A stretch of 64,000 nt of DNA from Helianthus annuus (GCF_002127325.2 NC_035446.2:157016799-157080798), one strand, 5' to 3'. Counted from the first letter of the stretch, positions 1 to 11,420 are shown. Translations and numbers: made by a program. The notes: generated by a model not told the origin, from the sequence alone.

Positions 1-457
1 ACATCGATTCAGCTTCAGATGCTTTTGATAGTAAACACGCCACCACTGCAGTTGGATCCTTAGCACCCATGTCCATGACATAAGTGTCATTTCTCCTTGG
101 CGCTCGCATGACTATCCAATCGTCCGGTATCTTCAAACCTGGTTTCAACACTAATGCTTCATTCTTGGTAAAATGGACCGAGTGACCCTTGTCGCAGACT
201 TGTGACACGCTCATAAGATTGTGTTTAAGCTGCTCAACATAGTTCACTTTGTCCAGTGTGATCTTCCCATTGGTCACCTTTCCTCGGCCTGTAATTCTAC
301 CACCTTTTGCACCCGCAAAATTCACTTGTCCTCCATCATATTCTTCAAATTCAGTCAACAACCTCGCATCCCCCGTCATGTGCCTAGAGCAGCCACTATC
401 AACATACCACAAGTTGATAATCCTCCTTAGCAGCTCCTGCACACACCAACCAAAAGA
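1..457 (-). CDS. Copia pol, N-terminal part (aspartic protease, GAG-pre-integrase), partial
   Basis: Directly after the gag stop codon the same frame stays open for 152 codons to the window edge. It contains WYVDSGCSRHMTG, the copia aspartic protease active site (DSG with the usual SRHMTG continuation), then a GAG-pre-integrase-like stretch (KHNLMSVSQVCDKGHSVHF). The protease cuts the Gag-Pol polyprotein inside the virus-like particle. Integrase, RT and RNase H would lie left of base 1. There is no ATG of its own near the start, so expression should depend on readthrough of the gag UAA or on splicing. A branch-point-like CTAAC, a T-rich stretch and TGTGTGCAG lie across and just after the stop, so a 3' splice site is plausible. 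Confidence is high for identity and low for the expression route. Confidence 0.85.
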
Positions 458-3400
458 TTAGTTAGATTGGGGGACCCAAGCCTTAATGGTCTTGGGTCGT
501 CCAAATTCACCAACCACCGGAACGTCCATCCAATATCCATTACTCCTAGCTGGAGTCTTGGATCGTAGACCTGTTGGAAATTGATTTTGACTTCCACCAG
601 GTCTTTGGTCCTGAGGGTTCCTATGTGTGTTTGGACTATTTGACCTTTGAAAATTTTGATTTTGATACCAAGAAGCATTATAGTTATAATTTCTAAAGCC
701 ATTGTTATAAAAATTTCGACCACCATTATTTTGGTATCGATTTTGATATTGACCTTGACTTCTGAAATTATTGGTATTTTGATTGTTCATTCTTGGTGAA
801 CTGCTTCTAGGTCTCTCAAATCTGCCTGGTGGAGATCTAGGCTGAAATCTAGGTTGATTTCTTTGAAAACGAGGAACTTGTGGAGTTCCTTTTTCAGCCT
901 TATCCTCACCAACAGCAACTGGCTCTGGTTGCTTAGGAGCAGATTTCTTTGGAGAGTTGGACTCTCTCTCCTGCTTATCACCATTTTTCTCTGGTGACTT
1001 CTCTCTCTTCCTCTCATTCACCTGTGCTTCATTCGTTTTGTTAGGACAGCAGCTAGCTACATGTCCTTTGGTATGACATTTGAAGCACGACATCCTTTTC
1101 GAAGACTTCTTATCTGAAGCCTTTGAACTGGATTCAGGCTTTGATGATGATGGCACAGAAGGATTTGGTTTAGTTTGCTTAATTTCAGAATTTTCATTGT
1201 TTTTATTTTTTGCAAACTCTACGTTCGATTCATTTTCAATAACAGCTGCTTCGTTTTGCATGTCACTTCCTTGAACAAAACTAATCTTTTTAACAGAAGT
1301 TGAGTTTTTATTCCTAGGTTGTGAGGTTTTCGTTTTCAAAACAGGTTTGCTGTTATTATCCTTCTTGGCCTCATCTCTCTCAGACTCCTCTCCTCGACCT
1401 GCTGTGGAACTACTCGGTGCTGTTGACATGAATTTGGTTAGCTCATCTTCATCAGGTAGGAATGAATAATCATGACTAAGAGGAGGTGGGACTTCATTAA
1501 AGCCTTGGAATCCCACACTAGTCTTGTCATTACTCTTCTTTAACCCACCCATCATATGTTTCATAACAAAAGCAGAATCCCTGAATTGACCCAATTTCTT
1601 TTCAAGTTCAACAATTCTGAGTTGAGCATCTGACAACTCTTTGTTTTTATCAGAAATCTCTTTTGTTTTTTCAGCCATCATGTCATGAGCTAAGTCAATG
1701 ACTTGAAGTTTTTCATTTAATTTGCAGGTTACGGCTTCAAGTTCACTTTCATAACCTTTTATTTTCTTCAAGTATGACGTTTCGTTTCTTTTAGCAAAAA
1801 AGTTTGATTCTTTAATGTTAGACATTTCGCTTACCAAACTTTTGTTTTGTGCAGACAACCTGTCAACCTCACCCTGCAGTTCACGACATTTTAAACATAC
1901 AGAATTAGATTTTACCTCTCCTGTTTGTTTGTCAAGGTTGGCCATTAGAGCAGCAAGCTGAGCTTGCAATTCTTTATACTTGGCATCCTTTTCCTCAGCT
2001 TCTTTTTCATATTCAGACTTTTGTTTTTCGTCTTCAGCACCTGTTGTCTGATCAACCTTCTTCTCTTCAGCTCTATTCTCTACCTTCACCTCAGCATCCA
2101 TTTTCACATCAGCATCCTCTTTCACTTCAGCATCATCTACTTTAGCTTCACCATCATCGATTGGAGTAATCTCTGCCATGAATGCTTGAGAGACATCCCC
2201 ATCATTTTCTAAGTGAATGCTCCAATCATATGAACCCTCTCTTGCAGTAGAGATCAACGCCTTTGAGCTAGAGTTGTTTGATGCATTTCTGTTGTTTGAA
2301 CTCTGGCTCGAATTATCTTGCTTTTGTTTCTGACATTCCCTAGCAAAATGCCCATAACTTTGACAATTAAAGCACCTCACTTTGGTCTTGTCGAAACCAA
2401 CGCTCCTTCCAACAAATTTCCTCCCAGTTCTATTCATAAACCTCTTCACACGCCTAGAAATCATGGCCATTTGCCATTGCAAATCCATCTCTTCAAGATC
2501 ATCAGGGTCAATCTGATCATAGTCTTCATCTAAAGTAGCAGGATCAGAAATCTTTCCCTGAATATAGTTTTCATAGGAGGCAACAAACGAAGCAAGGAGA
2601 GCCAGATGCTCTTCAGCAGACTTCACACTCATTGGCATTGACTTAGCAGTAGTACTCTGCTTAGAAGCTGACGATTTCTTAACTCCTGATGAACCTCCTG
2701 AAGCAGCAACAAAACACACGTCACCATCCTGATTCACCATAACCTGCTCATTCTCACATGATAAAAACGCAGTAGCAGAGTCGCTAGAAGCGTTGTGAGA
2801 TGAAGAAGATGTAAGCCCATTGTACACTGCCGGATCTTGAACCTGATCATATCCAGTATCTTTCTTCTTCATGCTGAGCTCATAAGCTCTCAACTTTCCT
2901 ACAACCTCTTCAAGCTCTTTTGTTTCATAATCTGCTTCACCCTTGATCATTAAAGTGTAGATATCCCACTTAGTAGGCAAAGCATCTAGCAGCTTGTCAT
3001 TTTTCTCTACGTCAGAATAGCAATCGATCTCATAGTTGTCCATTTCTGACATCAGATGGTAGTAACGCGTGATGACGTCTTCAAGTGACTCATGCTTCAT
3101 GTACTTGAAAACAGCAAACTGTTTCTTCAGTAGATCAATCTTGTTCTTCTTGACATCAGCATTACCAGCGTATCTTTTCTCCAAAGCATCCCACATATCC
3201 TTTGAGTTAGTGTACTTTTTGAAGGTATGTTTGATGCTATCAGGTAACGACATTTTGATTGCAGCCAAGGCTCTTTTTTCAGCCTCATACATCTTTTTAT
3301 CATTATCTTGCATGTTCACATATTCTGTTCGACGTGGTCTGCCCTCAAAGTCGTGTGTTGGATTCACGTAACCATCTTCGATGCATATCCACATGCGCGT

Positions 3401-3541
3401 ATCCTGATATTCAATGAAGGATTGAAAACGATCCTTCCATGTCAAATAGTTCTCCACCTTCATCATCTTAGGTGGTTTGTTGGTAGTGCCAACCTCGTGC
3501 TCCATTCTCAACAGCTCGTTCAAACTAGACATGTTCGACAA
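458..3541 (-). CDS. Copia Gag polyprotein with two CCHC zinc knuckles
   Basis: Intact 1027-residue frame. The N-terminal third is the copia Gag (UBN2-type) capsid domain. The motif EEMDLQWQMAMISRR precedes the first CCHC knuckle (CFNCQSYGHFAREC, from about residue 390). Residues of roughly 480-700 are acidic, Lys/Glu-rich and strongly coiled-coil. A second knuckle (CFKCHTKGHVASCC) starts at about residue 819, followed by a basic Arg/Asn/Gln-rich tail ending WVPQSN. Gag forms the cytoplasmic particle and binds genomic RNA. It is longer than a typical Ty1/copia Gag (300-500 aa) because of the coiled coil and second knuckle. The start Met is the first in frame after the leader. It ends in TAA (460-458) with pol in the same frame directly after. 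Element H's gag shares the WQMAM-knuckle block. Confidence 0.9.
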   Translation of the reverse strand: MSNMSSLNELLRMEHEVGTTNKPPKMMKVENYLTWKDRFQSFIEYQDTRMWICIEDGYVNPTHDFEGRPRRTEYVNMQDNDKKMYEAEKRALAAIKMSLPDSIKHTFKKYTNSKDMWDALEKRYAGNADVKKNKIDLLKKQFAVFKYMKHESLEDVITRYYHLMSEMDNYEIDCYSDVEKNDKLLDALPTKWDIYTLMIKGEADYETKELEEVVGKLRAYELSMKKKDTGYDQVQDPAVYNGLTSSSSHNASSDSATAFLSCENEQVMVNQDGDVCFVAASGGSSGVKKSSASKQSTTAKSMPMSVKSAEEHLALLASFVASYENYIQGKISDPATLDEDYDQIDPDDLEEMDLQWQMAMISRRVKRFMNRTGRKFVGRSVGFDKTKVRCFNCQSYGHFARECQKQKQDNSSQSSNNRNASNNSSSKALISTAREGSYDWSIHLENDGDVSQAFMAEITPIDDGEAKVDDAEVKEDADVKMDAEVKVENRAEEKKVDQTTGAEDEKQKSEYEKEAEEKDAKYKELQAQLAALMANLDKQTGEVKSNSVCLKCRELQGEVDRLSAQNKSLVSEMSNIKESNFFAKRNETSYLKKIKGYESELEAVTCKLNEKLQVIDLAHDMMAEKTKEISDKNKELSDAQLRIVELEKKLGQFRDSAFVMKHMMGGLKKSNDKTSVGFQGFNEVPPPLSHDYSFLPDEDELTKFMSTAPSSSTAGRGEESERDEAKKDNNSKPVLKTKTSQPRNKNSTSVKKISFVQGSDMQNEAAVIENESNVEFAKNKNNENSEIKQTKPNPSVPSSSKPESSSKASDKKSSKRMSCFKCHTKGHVASCCPNKTNEAQVNERKREKSPEKNGDKQERESNSPKKSAPKQPEPVAVGEDKAEKGTPQVPRFQRNQPRFQPRSPPGRFERPRSSSPRMNNQNTNNFRSQGQYQNRYQNNGGRNFYNNGFRNYNYNASWYQNQNFQRSNSPNTHRNPQDQRPGGSQNQFPTGLRSKTPARSNGYWMDVPVVGEFGRPKTIKAWVPQSN

Positions 3542-3708
3542 TTTAACGTAACAGACTGAGAAAACCGTACGAAAGTTTCCGAAAGCAGTGGTTACTAAGT
3601 TACACCGTTAGAATCGTCTCGAAAAGAGCGAATTTTTTTTTTTGTCCTAAAAATCACACGAGTTCAACGGTGCAAACGGTTCTGTCTAACGAGTTACGGA
3701 TCAATTTC

Positions 3709-4133
3709 TATTCGCGAAACACTGAAAAATTTCCGACGCTTGCCAACTGAAATTCCACCCCTAAACTTTTCTACTAATTTCGCTAGGTACTTAGTTAAAT
3801 TCGCTGGTTTAATTTCGCAGGTTAGCTTCGCTGACAAGTCAAGTTCGCTGGTTTGCAACTAGTTCAAATTCGCTGATCAAGTTCGATTTCGCTCCAAACA
3901 AATTCGCTCAACAAAATCGCTGGTTTACTTCGCTGTTACGACGACCAGTAAATTCGTCAAAAACCGTGGTAATTTCGCTGTGGAAACTAACATGATTACC
4001 AAAGTCGCCTTTGGATTTAAGTTCGCCGATGACCGAATTATTTAGTTCCAAATTCGCCAGGTGTTAATTTCGCCAGATTGGTCAGTCAACAAAATTAATC
4101 AATTTCGCCAAAAACAGTCAAATTCGCCCAGCA
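3709..4133 (-). repeat. Array of GCGAA motifs in the untranslated leader of element A
   Basis: On the + strand TTCGC or TCGC recurs about 18-20 times, mostly as AATTCGCTGGTTT, AATTTCGCCA or similar, spaced 10-40 bp. The element's RNA would carry GCGAA(A/T) repeats between PBS and gag. The spacing is irregular, so this is not a simple tandem repeat. Element H has the same kind of array in the same place. Function unknown. The rest of the leader (3542-3708 and 4134-4537) holds no gene that I can see. Confidence 0.7.
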
Positions 4134-4537
4134 GCTATGGAAAGTCAATCTGTTCGAATTTTTTGAAGATTTTTCAGATTTTTTAGATTTTCCAACACTT
4201 ATCTGCAAAATCAAAACACCAAATCAGCAACTAAAAATCGAAAATTTTGAAGAACTGATTGAATAAACACGAAGAACACGAAGAACAGTCTTCGAATCTT
4301 CAAGTCTATCAGCCACAAACTTTTCCAGAATCAGCCAAATCTTTCCAGAAAAACCTGCAAACCACCAAACAAACAAACCAGAAGATCAAAACAGCCAACA
4401 AAAATCAAAAATCAGAATCAAAACAACCAAAATTTCGAAAATTTTAAAAACCCTAATTATCAGGTTTCAAAAATTTCGAATTTTTACTCCCTGTTTCTAC
4501 AGCAAACAATTCTGAACTGAGCAATCAAGAGCCTAAT

Positions 4538-4549
4538 GCTCTGATACCA
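4538..4549 (-). other. Primer binding site of element A
   Basis: Minus-strand TGGTATCAGAGC, complementary to the 3' end of plant initiator-Met tRNA, two bases inside the LTR end. It fixes the LTR/internal boundary and the direction of the element. Confidence 0.92.
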
Positions 4550-4551
4550 AT

Positions 4552-5043
4552 TGTAGGTCCCCTTGAGTCTTATGGATCGTCACAGAATCGTCTATCTAAC
4601 CTAGAGTGCGGAATCCTCTAGATCAGATTGTAGCAGAAAACGTGTAGAACAGCAAATCACTTTCAACCGGGTTTCTATTGATTATCAAACAAACGTATTA
4701 CAATCAATCAAACCCTAATTCGTCCAAGCTCTAACCCTTACACGAAATTGCTAGAACTCTCACGAAAATCCTCTCACAAACACTGTTTTGGCTGATTAAC
4801 CTAAACCCTAATGTTTAACCTTGTTTATATAACACAAGGTTCACAACTGGGCTAGGTTAAAGACTCCTGGGCTGCGAATTGGACAGGCCCAATTCGCCCC
4901 CATCACCCAATTCCTTGGGTTTAGTTAGCCCAAACATTACAACTAACTATTACAAAGCTAAACCCGCTAACTGTTTATCGTTTAACTAATTACAAGATAT
5001 CCAAAGACCAAATCTAAGCTGTTGTCACAAACATGCATCAACA
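4552..5043 (-). repeat. 5' LTR of element A (492 bp)
   Basis: On the minus strand it starts TGTTGATGCATG and ends GGGACCTACA, next to the PBS. A minus-strand TATATAAA (4831-4824) lies inside an inverted repeat, AACCTTGT at 4818 and ACAAGGTT ending at 4842, so the promoter core sits in a short palindrome. Confidence 0.88.
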
Positions 5044-5400
5044 GACAAGGGTCCACTAGAGTTGAAATGGAAATTACCATTAAGTTGTGGATGTCACTCC
5101 TAGCTTAATGGTGAAATTTCGTGCAAAAATAGATTAAAGGTAGAGTGAGAGTCGTTTACCAAATTGTGGGTTTCACGCCTATTTTGGTAAAGTTGTCTCG
5201 TTGATGTTACAAGAGTATAAAATAGCATAAGTGTATTCGTGTTAGCCTTAGGAAAGGCGCATAAATTTAATAACAAGAAGTGTAGCTAGGAAGCATGCAT
5301 GGTAGAGTACAAAAGTTTTAAACAACAAATAAGAGACAAAGTTCCTAAAACTATAGACTAGGGGAAAAGCATAGCAATTTTCCTAATTCCCTATAGTTAT

Positions 5401-5413
5401 GGCTCTGATACCA
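5401..5413 (-). other. Primer binding site of element B
   Basis: Minus-strand TGGTATCAGAGCC, initiator-Met type, three bases from the LTR end. Confidence 0.9.
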
Positions 5414-5416
5414 ATC

Positions 5417-7845
5417 TGTCACACCCCAACCAATGGCGGAAACATCGGGATGAGACGAAGTGTGAAGATTGCTAGAGACATCATAACGCTATTTGTGACA
5501 ATATTTTAATAATCCCAATTTCATTTCATAACTTCAAATAGTCAACATTACATAAACTCAAATGACAACAAGTTCCAAAAGTAATACATAACAACATAAG
5601 CAAAATTTGATACAACATATTAACCTAAACGTCTATATGTGTATCTAGGCATCAACGCTACTTCTTTTTATGGCATAGTCATCATCAACCTGTAACATGT
5701 TTAAAAATACAATTCAATGCAAAAGCAAAGGCGAGTATACAAGTTTGATACATACATAGCAAAAGATAAGTTTTAAACAATTCCTCATAGCAAGCATGTG
5801 ATTCAAGATAAACATCTAAACATGGTATGTGTCTAACATATCAAACCAAGGAAACGCAATATGCTCATGACATAACCGAAGATAAAGAGGCGGGTCGTTA
5901 ATCCTATAGCGCTACATATGTCACGGTTTGGCTCGTACGAAGTTAATGATAAATTTAACACATAAGATTACTCCAAGTTTAAAGCATCAAGCCATCACGT
6001 ATACAAGCATGTTATAGGAATGTTCATGTGTTTAAGCAAAATGTTCATGTGTAAGTTTGTGGATAGATAAACATGTTACACCCCAAAAGTGGTAAAAGTA
6101 AAAAGGGGAATACGAGTATACTCACGGTGGTTGCAAGCTTTTCCTACTTGAATTCCCGCGAGTGAGTTGGTGGATGGATTAGTTTGGAGCACCTTGTCCT
6201 TCTACACGAGGCAAACAAGGTGTGTGAGTTTGTCGTTTACGGAAGATTATAGATTCGGAGTTTTAACATAACATAAAGTAGAATAAAGTATGCTACGAAA
6301 AGTAATCATCTTTAACTTAGTAACCCTTGTATGACACTATGTAACCAATATGGTTAGAATGTTTTCATGGGTAATATGCCCATTAGAATCATACTTGTGG
6401 TTTTAGGTCATCGATGATATTCTACTACTTTAACATATAAACACAAGTGCAACATTAAAGGTTCGAATGAGTGTATACATATATTTAGGTTTTATATGTT
6501 ATTTAGTCCAATAATTCAAATAGGAGGTAGAGGATTAGAATCCTCATTTAGGCACCTCGAGTTTTCATGAAAGTCATGTATGGGGTAGGAAGAACATGCT
6601 TCCATTTAGGGACCCCTTAAATGTTCACCACTTCACTTGATGTAAAAACAACCAAGGAGGGTCACGAACTAGGATTAGTACAATAATACAAACAACTTAA
6701 CTAACGAGAAATCATCAAACCATGTGAGGATTTTATGTTGGAACAACCCAAGTTGTTCCATAATCACTCTTCATCAAGAACCAAGCTTGAACATGACTTG
6801 TGGGTGAAATACCCTCATAAAACAGAAAGTATTTGAGGTTTTAACCTCTGATTTATAGTGTCTCAACCTTGTTTTTAAGCTTAACCAACCATAAAAGAGG
6901 TTGTAAGCATTGGGACATAGGTATGAGATGTGTTAGACACAAGTTGGATAAGTTTAAACAAGTTTTTGAAGAACATAAAACAAAACAGAAAGTTTTTGAA
7001 CAATTTCGGAGCAATTCCAGGTCTGATTTCTCCAAGGAGAAGTCAAGGAATCAAACTCCATGATTATCCAAGCCAGTAGGAAGAAGAATCGAGTGATTTC
7101 GTTAAGAAATGAGCAAGTTATGCTCACTTTTGTAAAGGTGTATGAATCTGTCCGAATTTCTGAAATTTGCAAGATCTTGAGAGTGTTTGAGAGAGATTTT
7201 GATGTTGTGAAAGTGTAAGAATGCTTGGAGAGGATGGGTATTTATAGGGGAATGAGTTAGGGTTGATTGGAGGAGGTTGGAGGTGGATTTGAGGCCATTG
7301 GAGGAGAAGAAATCTTGGGATTTCGTGCATTTCCGCGACCATTTCAAATCTGCTGCCCGCCAGACCCCCTTATGGACCGTAAGGGGAAGCTTTGCGGTCC
7401 GTAAAGCCTAGCCAGAAACACATTTGTTTTTGTTTTGTGTTTTCTTGATTTGTAACATGTTCCAAGGTTGTATGTTACGGGTTTTGGGACTTATTTAGGT
7501 ATTTTAAGTTTATGTAACATGTTCCAAAAGTTGCATAAGCGTACAAATGAGTATGTTTAAGATCAAATCAAAATGTGCATAGTATAAAGTACATATGTTA
7601 CATATTTACAAGTTCAACATATGTTTGTAAGCATCACAAAGAAGTATCAAATGATCTCATGATTAATTGTATTATGATGTATGCATAGTATGTAACAACA
7701 AAGTGCAAGTTTTTCATTCATGATCAAAATCTCGAGTTTACAGCGAGTACAAGAAAGAACGAGTACAATGATACAAAGCTTCCAAAATTAGAAATACGAG
7801 CAAGACAAGCTATAAATGGAAAGTACAAATACGTTGGGCGTTACA
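5417..7845 (-). repeat. 5' LTR of element B (2429 bp)
   Basis: On the minus strand it begins TGTAACGCCCAACG and ends GGTTGGGGTGTGACA. It carries a TATA box (7246-7239), a GTGAGC donor-like site 119 bp downstream (first base 7127), and upstream a pair of imperfect palindromes (7369-7408) built on CTTACGGACCGTAAG. I see no gene in it; short frames around 6850-7350 are not supported by any domain. Confidence 0.85.
7239..7246 (-). promoter_or_regulatory. TATA box of element B LTR
   Basis: Minus-strand CTATAAATACC in a C-rich context, about 600 bp into the LTR. It is placed like the TATA boxes of the LTRs of C, D and E. Confidence 0.65.
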
Positions 7846-10487
7846 TCAGGATTCAGGCGACCCGCGTAAGGGTAGCCTGATCCTTCACGCGGGCCGCGTC
7901 AAGGCCCCAGATGCAGAAAACGTACACAGGTTCACTGTTTGCTATTTTAACCGACCTTGGATGCAATTATGGCATCATGGGCGCCCCCTACACGTCCCCT
8001 AACACTCAGGGACAGTTGTTGAACATCCATGATCAATTATAGACCTTGTTGTCATGATCTAATGCACCAATTTTCACTATAAAAGGCCATAAGTTGTGCA
8101 CATTGTAACCACACCTCAAACCTGCTTTCTTGATCACTTCTGGAGCTCAAGAACACTCTTCTATCATCTCTGGTCGTGCACCAAGCTTCTGTAAGTATGC
8201 CTAACCCTTTGTGGTTTTGTTTTTACATAGTTTTAGCTTAAAAGTCAATCCGTCGTAATTAACGATTGACTTTACGATAAATCATGAATGGTCCAGTGGT
8301 TTGTCGAATCAAAGGTAGTTATATGTTGGTAATCATGTGGGCTTTAAACCCCTAAAAGGGCACCCTCTGATTCCCACTCTAACTAGTCCGAATGTCGAGT
8401 CAAACTTGCTTAGAAAAAGTCAACAGAATGCTATTTTGCGATTTTATGCATAATCGGTAATGTAGATAGCGTGTAACCTGTTTTAACACTCATATAACAT
8501 GATAATAAGTATATTAACTAGTCTAAGCTTGTTTGATCCGACAATTTACTGTTTTGACCCGGTTCGAAACCGAAAGTCGCAAAACTTTGACTTTTGCTTT
8601 GACTTCAGTTCTGACCCGTTTTGGTATAATTTAGATATGCCTTAGGACTCTCTTAGGACCAGGTTACATGATGGTATGACCCTCTGTGACCGGTTCGTTG
8701 TTTGTCCGAGTCTTTAGCACATTTCCGTTAAATGCTTAAAAGTTGACCGTAACGCCCTTTTCACTTTAAAACAAAAATTTTGGACATGTGAAAGGACAAC
8801 AACCTTAGTTACTGATTTCTAAACATGTCCCTAAAATTTCATGTCAATCCGAGGTATAGAATAGGAGTTATGCTAAGTAGCGCAATTACGAAAACTTTAG
8901 TAATTAAACGACGCATTTAGCATAAAGCCTATCTAAACCCAAATTTCGACACCAAACCTTTTACACACTGATGTAAAATAATATTTTAAAGATTTTTAAC
9001 CTGCTCATAACCTGCGGTTATGGCATCGGTTCGGTAAATACCGAATATACCCTTTTCGAGCATAACTTGAGTTCTACATGGTATTTTGACCCGATTCCAG
9101 TTGCTACTGATTTTAAATAATAAATAGAGTATTTTGGGCTTTATAAACTGTTCGGAAAACTCAGATTTCCCATAGAACTCAGAAACCTCTTTTATAATCT
9201 TTAAAATAACCGAAATACCCCTATGGGGCATATAATGGACTTAAACTCGTTACGGGCATTATGGAAGGTATCCTACTGATACCGCAACCTCTTTAAAGCA
9301 TATTGACTTAGGAAACCTGTGTAGGACTCTTACGGTTACCCGTTACGCCTTTTTGCGCGCACGGTTCGGTTTATGTAACTAGTTTACATAAACTAGCCGA
9401 TACGGGTCAAACCTTATTGTTTCGACCTCAAAATCCAGAGTGTGGTTATATTACCCATATAAAACAAGTCTTTAAACTTGTTGGGTCCAGACCACATTCC
9501 ATTCCCGGTTTTCGCCTTTCACGCGATTAAACCGTAATTATTCTTTGAAACTGACCGGTCTAAGCTAAGGCTAAATTAAAGACCCGTTAGGATTCTAATA
9601 GGTTGTTTAAACCTTCGTTCCAGAATAGGAGACCAGTAAAAGAAACTTGAATTTGTTTATTAAGGATATTACTTGCTCAGGTAAATATTTTTAACTTATT
9701 TTCCCTATACGGGCTTGGGTTACGGTATATAAATTACCGCTTGGTCGGGCATTAAATCTTCCATCATATGGTGGTTAATTGAATAATTTAATCGGCCCGT
9801 TTAAATACGTTTTGTTGGCTTTACGCCTTTGGGAGCTTAATGACCATGTCCCGGATATCCTTGGCAGCATTTTACGAAATGGCCACGACCTAGACACGCG
9901 GGTGTAGGCGTACACCCGACAATGTGTCCTTAATAATAAAGGTATAGCCGTTGGTTTTCCCGCCGCGGTTTTATGCTATGTGGTGTGTCTATTAACCTTA
10001 AACCCGGCACGACCCGGGCGACCGAACGCATAGTGAACATGTAATTCTTTTTACAAGATTTAATTATAAATTATCCCAAGTTATAAAGAGTTTGTGCCAT
10101 GTGCATTCAAATCAATTTTATTAAACATTTTACAAAAGTGTCGGTTGAATGTATTTACCAGTGTAAACTGACGTATTTTCCCCAAAAAGATTAATGCAGG
10201 TTCTACTCGTAATAGGCTGGCCACTCCTTAGCATCGTTAGAGTCTCGCAAGCTTGGGATGCCAATATCTGTTGAACAATTATTTTTCTATCTTATTTTGA
10301 TCCCCTGTGGATTATATTTCGACGATTGTGATACTTGGATATTACATTCAATAGTTAAAATTTATTTATCTTTATGCTTCCGCTGTGTATTTATATATTG
10401 TGTGGTTTGACTATATTGTTGCCAACTACGTCACGGTAATCCCCCACCGGGCCCACCGGTGAAACACGTGGAAACCGGGGTGTGACA
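7846..10487 (+). repeat. 5' LTR of element C (truncated at left by element B)
   Basis: Matches 35535-38194 of the 3' LTR almost base for base, ending CGGGGTGTGACA. It opens with a GC-rich inverted pair (GGCGACCCGCGT ... ACGCGGGCCGCG), then TATA (8078) and a GTAAGTATG donor (8191). There is no gene inside; an antisense 81-codon frame (9231-8986) is discussed under findings. Confidence 0.92.
8078..8085 (+). promoter_or_regulatory. TATA box of element C LTR
   Basis: CACTATAAAAGGCC, a good plant TATA box. A consensus 5' splice site (TTCT/GTAAGTAT) follows 113 bp downstream at 8191, the same spacing as in element E. Confidence 0.7.
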
Positions 10488-10490
10488 GGT

Positions 10491-10503
10491 TGGTATCAGA
10501 GCC
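10491..10503 (+). other. Primer binding site of element C
   Basis: TGGTATCAGAGCC three bases after the LTR end; initiator-Met tRNA type. Confidence 0.93.
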
Positions 10504-10656
10504 AACGTTGAGTGAATTAAACACTATCCTTATGTGTTTAATCTCAATGACACAATTGCACATACTTGAGTCTAGACAAGAACATAGGACAAATTCGAAT
10601 TCTTATTCCAGTTTGTCTTTTATTATTGTGATTTAAAAATTTGTTAAGCAGGAATT

Positions 10657-11420
10657 ATGCCACCAGCAATTAGAAGAGGAGGAAGAGGCAAAGGGCCAAT
10701 CACTACTCACAATGATCACGAGGCCGGACCTTCGAACATGTGAGCTCCTTCGAGTACAAGGAGTGAAGAACCTCAGAGACGTAGAAGAAACCTCTTTGAA
10801 CCTGCAAGACGGTCTACCTCACACAGTTCGACACCTTCATACCGTCACTCTTTTGGACCAGATTCGGAAAACAATCCCAGTAACCCTCAACCTTCGTTTA
10901 TACCCTCCAGCGATCTGATTCGCACCGTTCCTATGGCGATCCTACTCCTTTCTTTCAAGGCCGATTTAATCCGGCTGATTATGTACAGGAACTAATAGGC
11001 TATAACCCTTTAGGACCTGAAGACCATTTCTCCGAAGATAATGCGGTAGATATGGACGAGGACACGCTTCCCATAGAACCTGCAAGGGGTACTCCCAATC
11101 ACCCTATCGAGATCTCTGATGGGTCATCCTTTCATGGAACACCCTATCAAGGTCCCGACAGTTACCAGGCGAGGTTTAACCAGTGTGATTGGTACTTCAC
11201 ACCTTCTCATCACTTCTCGCCTCATGAGCAACAGCAGCAACAGGATCCTTCCGAGGATTCGCGTTTCATGGCAGTTACGCCACCGCCACCAGTTCAACCA
11301 GCACCTCCTGATCCGCCAAGGCGTAGGAGATCAGGCGCGCGAATGTCCACCCGAGGAGGGGAATTCCACTTTAGCACCCCTCGCCACTCGAGTGCAAGTC
11401 ACTTTCCGCCAGTGCCTGAA
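10657..11420 (+). pseudogene. Element C ORF1, 5' part, broken and interrupted by solo LTR D
   Basis: Homologous to the intact ORF1 of element E. It starts MPPAIRRGGRGKG, then runs through the shared EARPHS-type Ser/His/Pro-rich region, an acidic block with EPARGTPNHPIEISDGSS and PPRRRRSGARMSTRGG. Damage: an in-frame TGA at codon 29 (10741-10743), a one-base frameshift near 10905-10912, and insertion of D after codon GAA at 11418. Coding sense resumes in the same frame at 28783, so D hit a continuous ORF. The start codon lies 6 bp after an acceptor-like TTAAGCAG (10644-10651). Function unknown. Confidence 0.85.

Larger units (their letters stand above)
1..5043 (-). mobile_element. Element A: Ty1/copia LTR retrotransposon, SIRE-like, 5' part
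   Basis: Reads right to left: 5' LTR (4552-5043), PBS, about 1 kb leader, gag (3541-458), then protease and GAG-pre-integrase up to base 1. The rest of pol and the 3' LTR are off the left edge. The gag with two zinc knuckles and a long coiled coil fits the SIRE/Maximus lineage of Copia; the lineage is inferred from domain layout only. It is inserted in the leader of element B. The right flank begins GACAA (5044-5048), the expected target duplication; the partner copy is off-window. Gag is intact, so this is not an old relic. Confidence 0.85.
5044..7845 (-). mobile_element. Element B: Ty3/gypsy-like element, 5' LTR and leader only
   Basis: A minus-strand element inserted in element C's 5' LTR, itself interrupted by element A at 5043/5044. 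Visible parts are the 5' LTR (5417-7845), PBS and 340 bp of leader (5044-5400). No coding domain is visible, so the superfamily is inferred from LTR length and the TGTAACGCCC...GGGGTGTGACA ends. The right flank TCAGG (7846-7850) should be one copy of the target duplication. Confidence 0.75.
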
